Below, one piece after another: positions 62,466-64,000 of a stretch of 64,000 bases of DNA. How positions within the stretch are numbered: position 1 is the stretch's first letter; every line of letters begins with the position of its first letter. The stretch lies in NCBI RefSeq assembly GCF_013178945.1, contig NZ_JABFDM010000013.1:102564-166563 (forward strand). Reading direction: 5' to 3'. The notes under the pieces were generated by a model. It did not search any database and had not been told where the DNA came from. It saw only the letters and a list, made by a program, of their open reading frames with translations. This DNA is from Bradyrhizobium aeschynomenes (GTDB lineage: Bacteria > Pseudomonadota > Alphaproteobacteria > Rhizobiales > Xanthobacteraceae). A program made the position numbers and the translations under genes.

Positions 62466-62551
62466 CGTCATGCCCGGGCTTGTCCCGGGCATCCACGTCC
62501 TTCCACGCGTGCCGACCGACGTGGATGGCCGGGACAAGCCCGGCCATGACG
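62466..62551. repeat. Inverted pair of 34-nt hairpin repeats
   Basis: Two 34-nt arms, CGTCATGCCCGGGCTTGTCC onward (62466-62499) and its near complement (62518-62551), match at 32 of 34 positions and are separated by 18 nt. Each arm is itself a 9-bp hairpin (ATGCCCGGG / CCCGGGCAT, loop CTTGT in arm one). The two differing positions keep pairing within each arm. From memory this resembles REP-like elements common in Rhizobiales. Confidence 0.75.
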
Positions 62552-62766
62552 ACGTGGAGAGAGAGGAGCGGATAATGCCCACCGTCCGCTGCGTTCGCCG
62601 TGGGCGAGAGCGAGGACGCCCTTTCTTGCTCTCGATGTTGAACATGCGCGGCTGAGACGTCTGTGTCCGGCTCATCATTCGCCGCGGGACGCACCGCCGC
62701 CATCTCGCGGCGCATCTGCGTCCGAGCTTTGCCTTTGGACATGCCCTCTTTCCTTCGAAGAGGGCA

Positions 62767-62866
62767 CGGGGAATGCCGGGAGCTGGCCGCCCCCATGGCC
62801 CGCCTGCGGAAAAAAATGCAGGCGGCAGGTACCACAGGTTCAGCCGAGACATCCCGGCATTCCCCG
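62767..62866 (-). repeat. Structured dispersed repeat, copy B
   Basis: Inverted relative of the copy at 43772-43876. A 14-bp perfect inverted repeat (CGGGGAATGCCGGG at 62767-62780 with its complement at 62853-62866) encloses an 8-bp hairpin (CCGCCTGC / GCAGGCGG at 62800-62807 and 62818-62825). Flanking GCCCTCTT-like sequence is also shared. Confidence 0.78.
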
Positions 62867-63807
62867 CGCGATGGTTGGGCGGCTTATACGTACTCTCCCC
62901 GGGGACCGGGCTGTCTTGCCCCCGTGACCGGCGGATCATCACCGCCAGCGTAGCCTCAGCGTCGGGAGGCCAGGACCATACGACTTCGCCGGCGCATCAG
63001 GTTCGTTCGTCCGCATGAGTGATCACGCTGCAAACCCGACACGCCCACCGCATCCCGCCTCAACGTCCGTGACGACCGCGAAGCGCCCCTCCGATCGAGA
63101 CGGGATGGCGGCAGTCAATCATGAATTCCGATAAATAGAAAGTCAGATATTTTTCGCGAACGATCTGACAGGCGTGATCGGCTTGAAAGCGCAGCAAAAA
63201 TGGGCTTTCGGGAGCAGCGGTTTGATGGTCGCATGGAATGATAAAATCAAGCTGGGGCGTGCCCGTCGGGCGACTCAGGGGCGATGGATTGCCGACCAGA
63301 AAAGATGTATTCCGGGGTGCGGTAGAGGGCTGAGACCCAGAAAGTCCTGCTCAGCTGAAACGTGCCAAGCCAAGTAGATGAGTATCAGTGAGGCTGCACG
63401 GGCGCAGGTTGTCTGAATGTTCTCCGAACAACCGAGCGGCTTGTTTCTCATTCCCAGAAGGGACCACATAAGCCGCTGATGACCGCAAAGCCCAATGTCG
63501 TCCAAGGTCCATCGGTGAGGGCCAAGTATTCGAACTAGGTGACATAGACAGTGTCTCTGCTATGCGCGGCCCTCAAGTGTGTGAACCCGAACTCTGGTTC
63601 AGGAGCTGCCGGCCGATGGGACGCGGTCAGCTCGCCTGCCTGGACCATGCAAAGCCATCCGAAAGCTGATGGCTGTGCCGCCTTCGACTGCGATGCATCA
63701 AGCGCGGCCCAGTGCGGTGCACGAGATCGTTCACGAGCTAATGACGTTTTGCGCAGGCGAGGGGACCGACGAGCGCGAGACAACTGAAGTGAGGTCATCT
63801 ATTTTTG

Positions 63808-63966
63808 ATGCTTGCACAAGTTGTAAACCACCCGGTAGAGTGTCCCAACTCTATCGCTTGGGGGCGCTTGTTGCAGTCCATTTCGGTTTTCAACAATAAG
63901 GGGGGCGTTGGCAAAACCACCCTAACTTTCCATCTAGGATCTGTACTCATAAATGGATTCCGTTAG
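63808..63966 (+). pseudogene. Truncated ParA/MinD-type ATPase start
   Basis: From ATG 63808, or more likely from a TTG near 63871, the frame encodes QSISVFNNKGGVGKTTLTFH, then LGSVLINGFR and a TAG at 63964-63966. The deviant Walker A KGGVGKTT is a hallmark of ParA/MinD ATPases (plasmid or chromosome partition, or related cassettes). No reading frame in the remaining 34 bases continues the expected Walker A' aspartate segment. It is a broken or rearranged 5-prime end; a sequence error near the stop cannot be excluded because the window ends at 64000. Confidence 0.6.
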
Positions 63967-64000
63967 CTGACGAACGGTGATTCACTCCCCTTAGGTGATT

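Larger units (their letters stand above)
62385..63807. other. 1.4-kb region without a supportable gene, falling GC
   Basis: The left part (62466-62866) carries two structured repeats. From about 63100 base composition drops (for example around 63120-63250 and 63380-63540), open frames are short and lack protein-like character, and no ribosome-binding sites stand out. It reads as the decayed edge of an accessory region. Confidence 0.55.

Noticed and set aside
63669..63899. A 76-codon frame near the right end
   Set aside because: No ribosome-binding site, no domain and unremarkable composition; it overlaps the better supported ParA-type segment in another frame.
1..64000. CRISPR arrays, rRNA and tRNA genes
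   Set aside because: No regularly spaced direct repeats, no rRNA signatures and no cloverleaf with a TTCRANNC-type T-loop were seen by eye in the gaps. A covariance search could still find a missed tRNA.

Overview
The window is 64 kb of high-GC alphaproteobacterial chromosome, roughly two-thirds G+C by eye. Gene content and order (mltG-yicC-gmk; lptF-lptG-lptD-surA-pdxA-rsmA; ppx-ppk-hdaA; ppiD-trpD-trpC-moaC; secG-pyrG-kdsA) together with dispersed palindromic repeats point to Bradyrhizobium or a close relative in the Nitrobacteraceae. This assignment rests on recognition, not on a search. No rRNA, tRNA or CRISPR array was seen.

Left third (1-28 kb), mostly housekeeping. The end of mltG, yicC and gmk run rightwards. 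A large unrecognised membrane protein with a repeated short motif and a zinc alcohol dehydrogenase follow on the minus strand. Next is a tightly overlapping minus-strand envelope operon (lptF, lptG, lptD, surA, pdxA, rsmA), with pepA-holC divergent from it. Then come a lipoprotein, an ABC-F ATPase, two small proteins, ndk, a TerC-family protein, a globin, ppx-ppk (polyphosphate turnover), pgsA-hdaA (phospholipid synthesis and control of replication initiation) and purM-purN.

Middle (29-35 kb) is the most accessory-looking coding stretch. It holds a cold-shock gene, an autotransporter-type barrel without a passenger domain, and a LysR regulator divergent from a coupled three-gene operon. That operon encodes two GNAT-fold proteins and an isochorismatase-fold protein that appears to lack its catalytic cysteine. 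A 14-bp perfect palindrome lies between regulator and operon. A divergent pair of very small genes follows.

Right part (35-62 kb) returns to core genes: rnd, selO, aspS, a cytochrome b561, an orphan periplasmic binding protein, a YihX-like phosphatase, an FMN hydroxy-acid dehydrogenase, ctpA, a GGDEF-EAL sensor protein, the ppiD-trpD-trpC-moaC run, tpiA, secG, pyrG, a NIPSNAP protein, kdsA and an MFS transporter. Gaps at 43.2-44.0, 59.6-59.8 and 62.4-62.9 kb carry structured dispersed repeats. One of these occurs twice, in opposite orientations, with matching stems. After about 62.4 kb no intact gene can be supported, base composition falls, and the window ends in a ParA-type Walker A segment cut short by a stop codon. 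This looks like the edge of an island or a decayed region.
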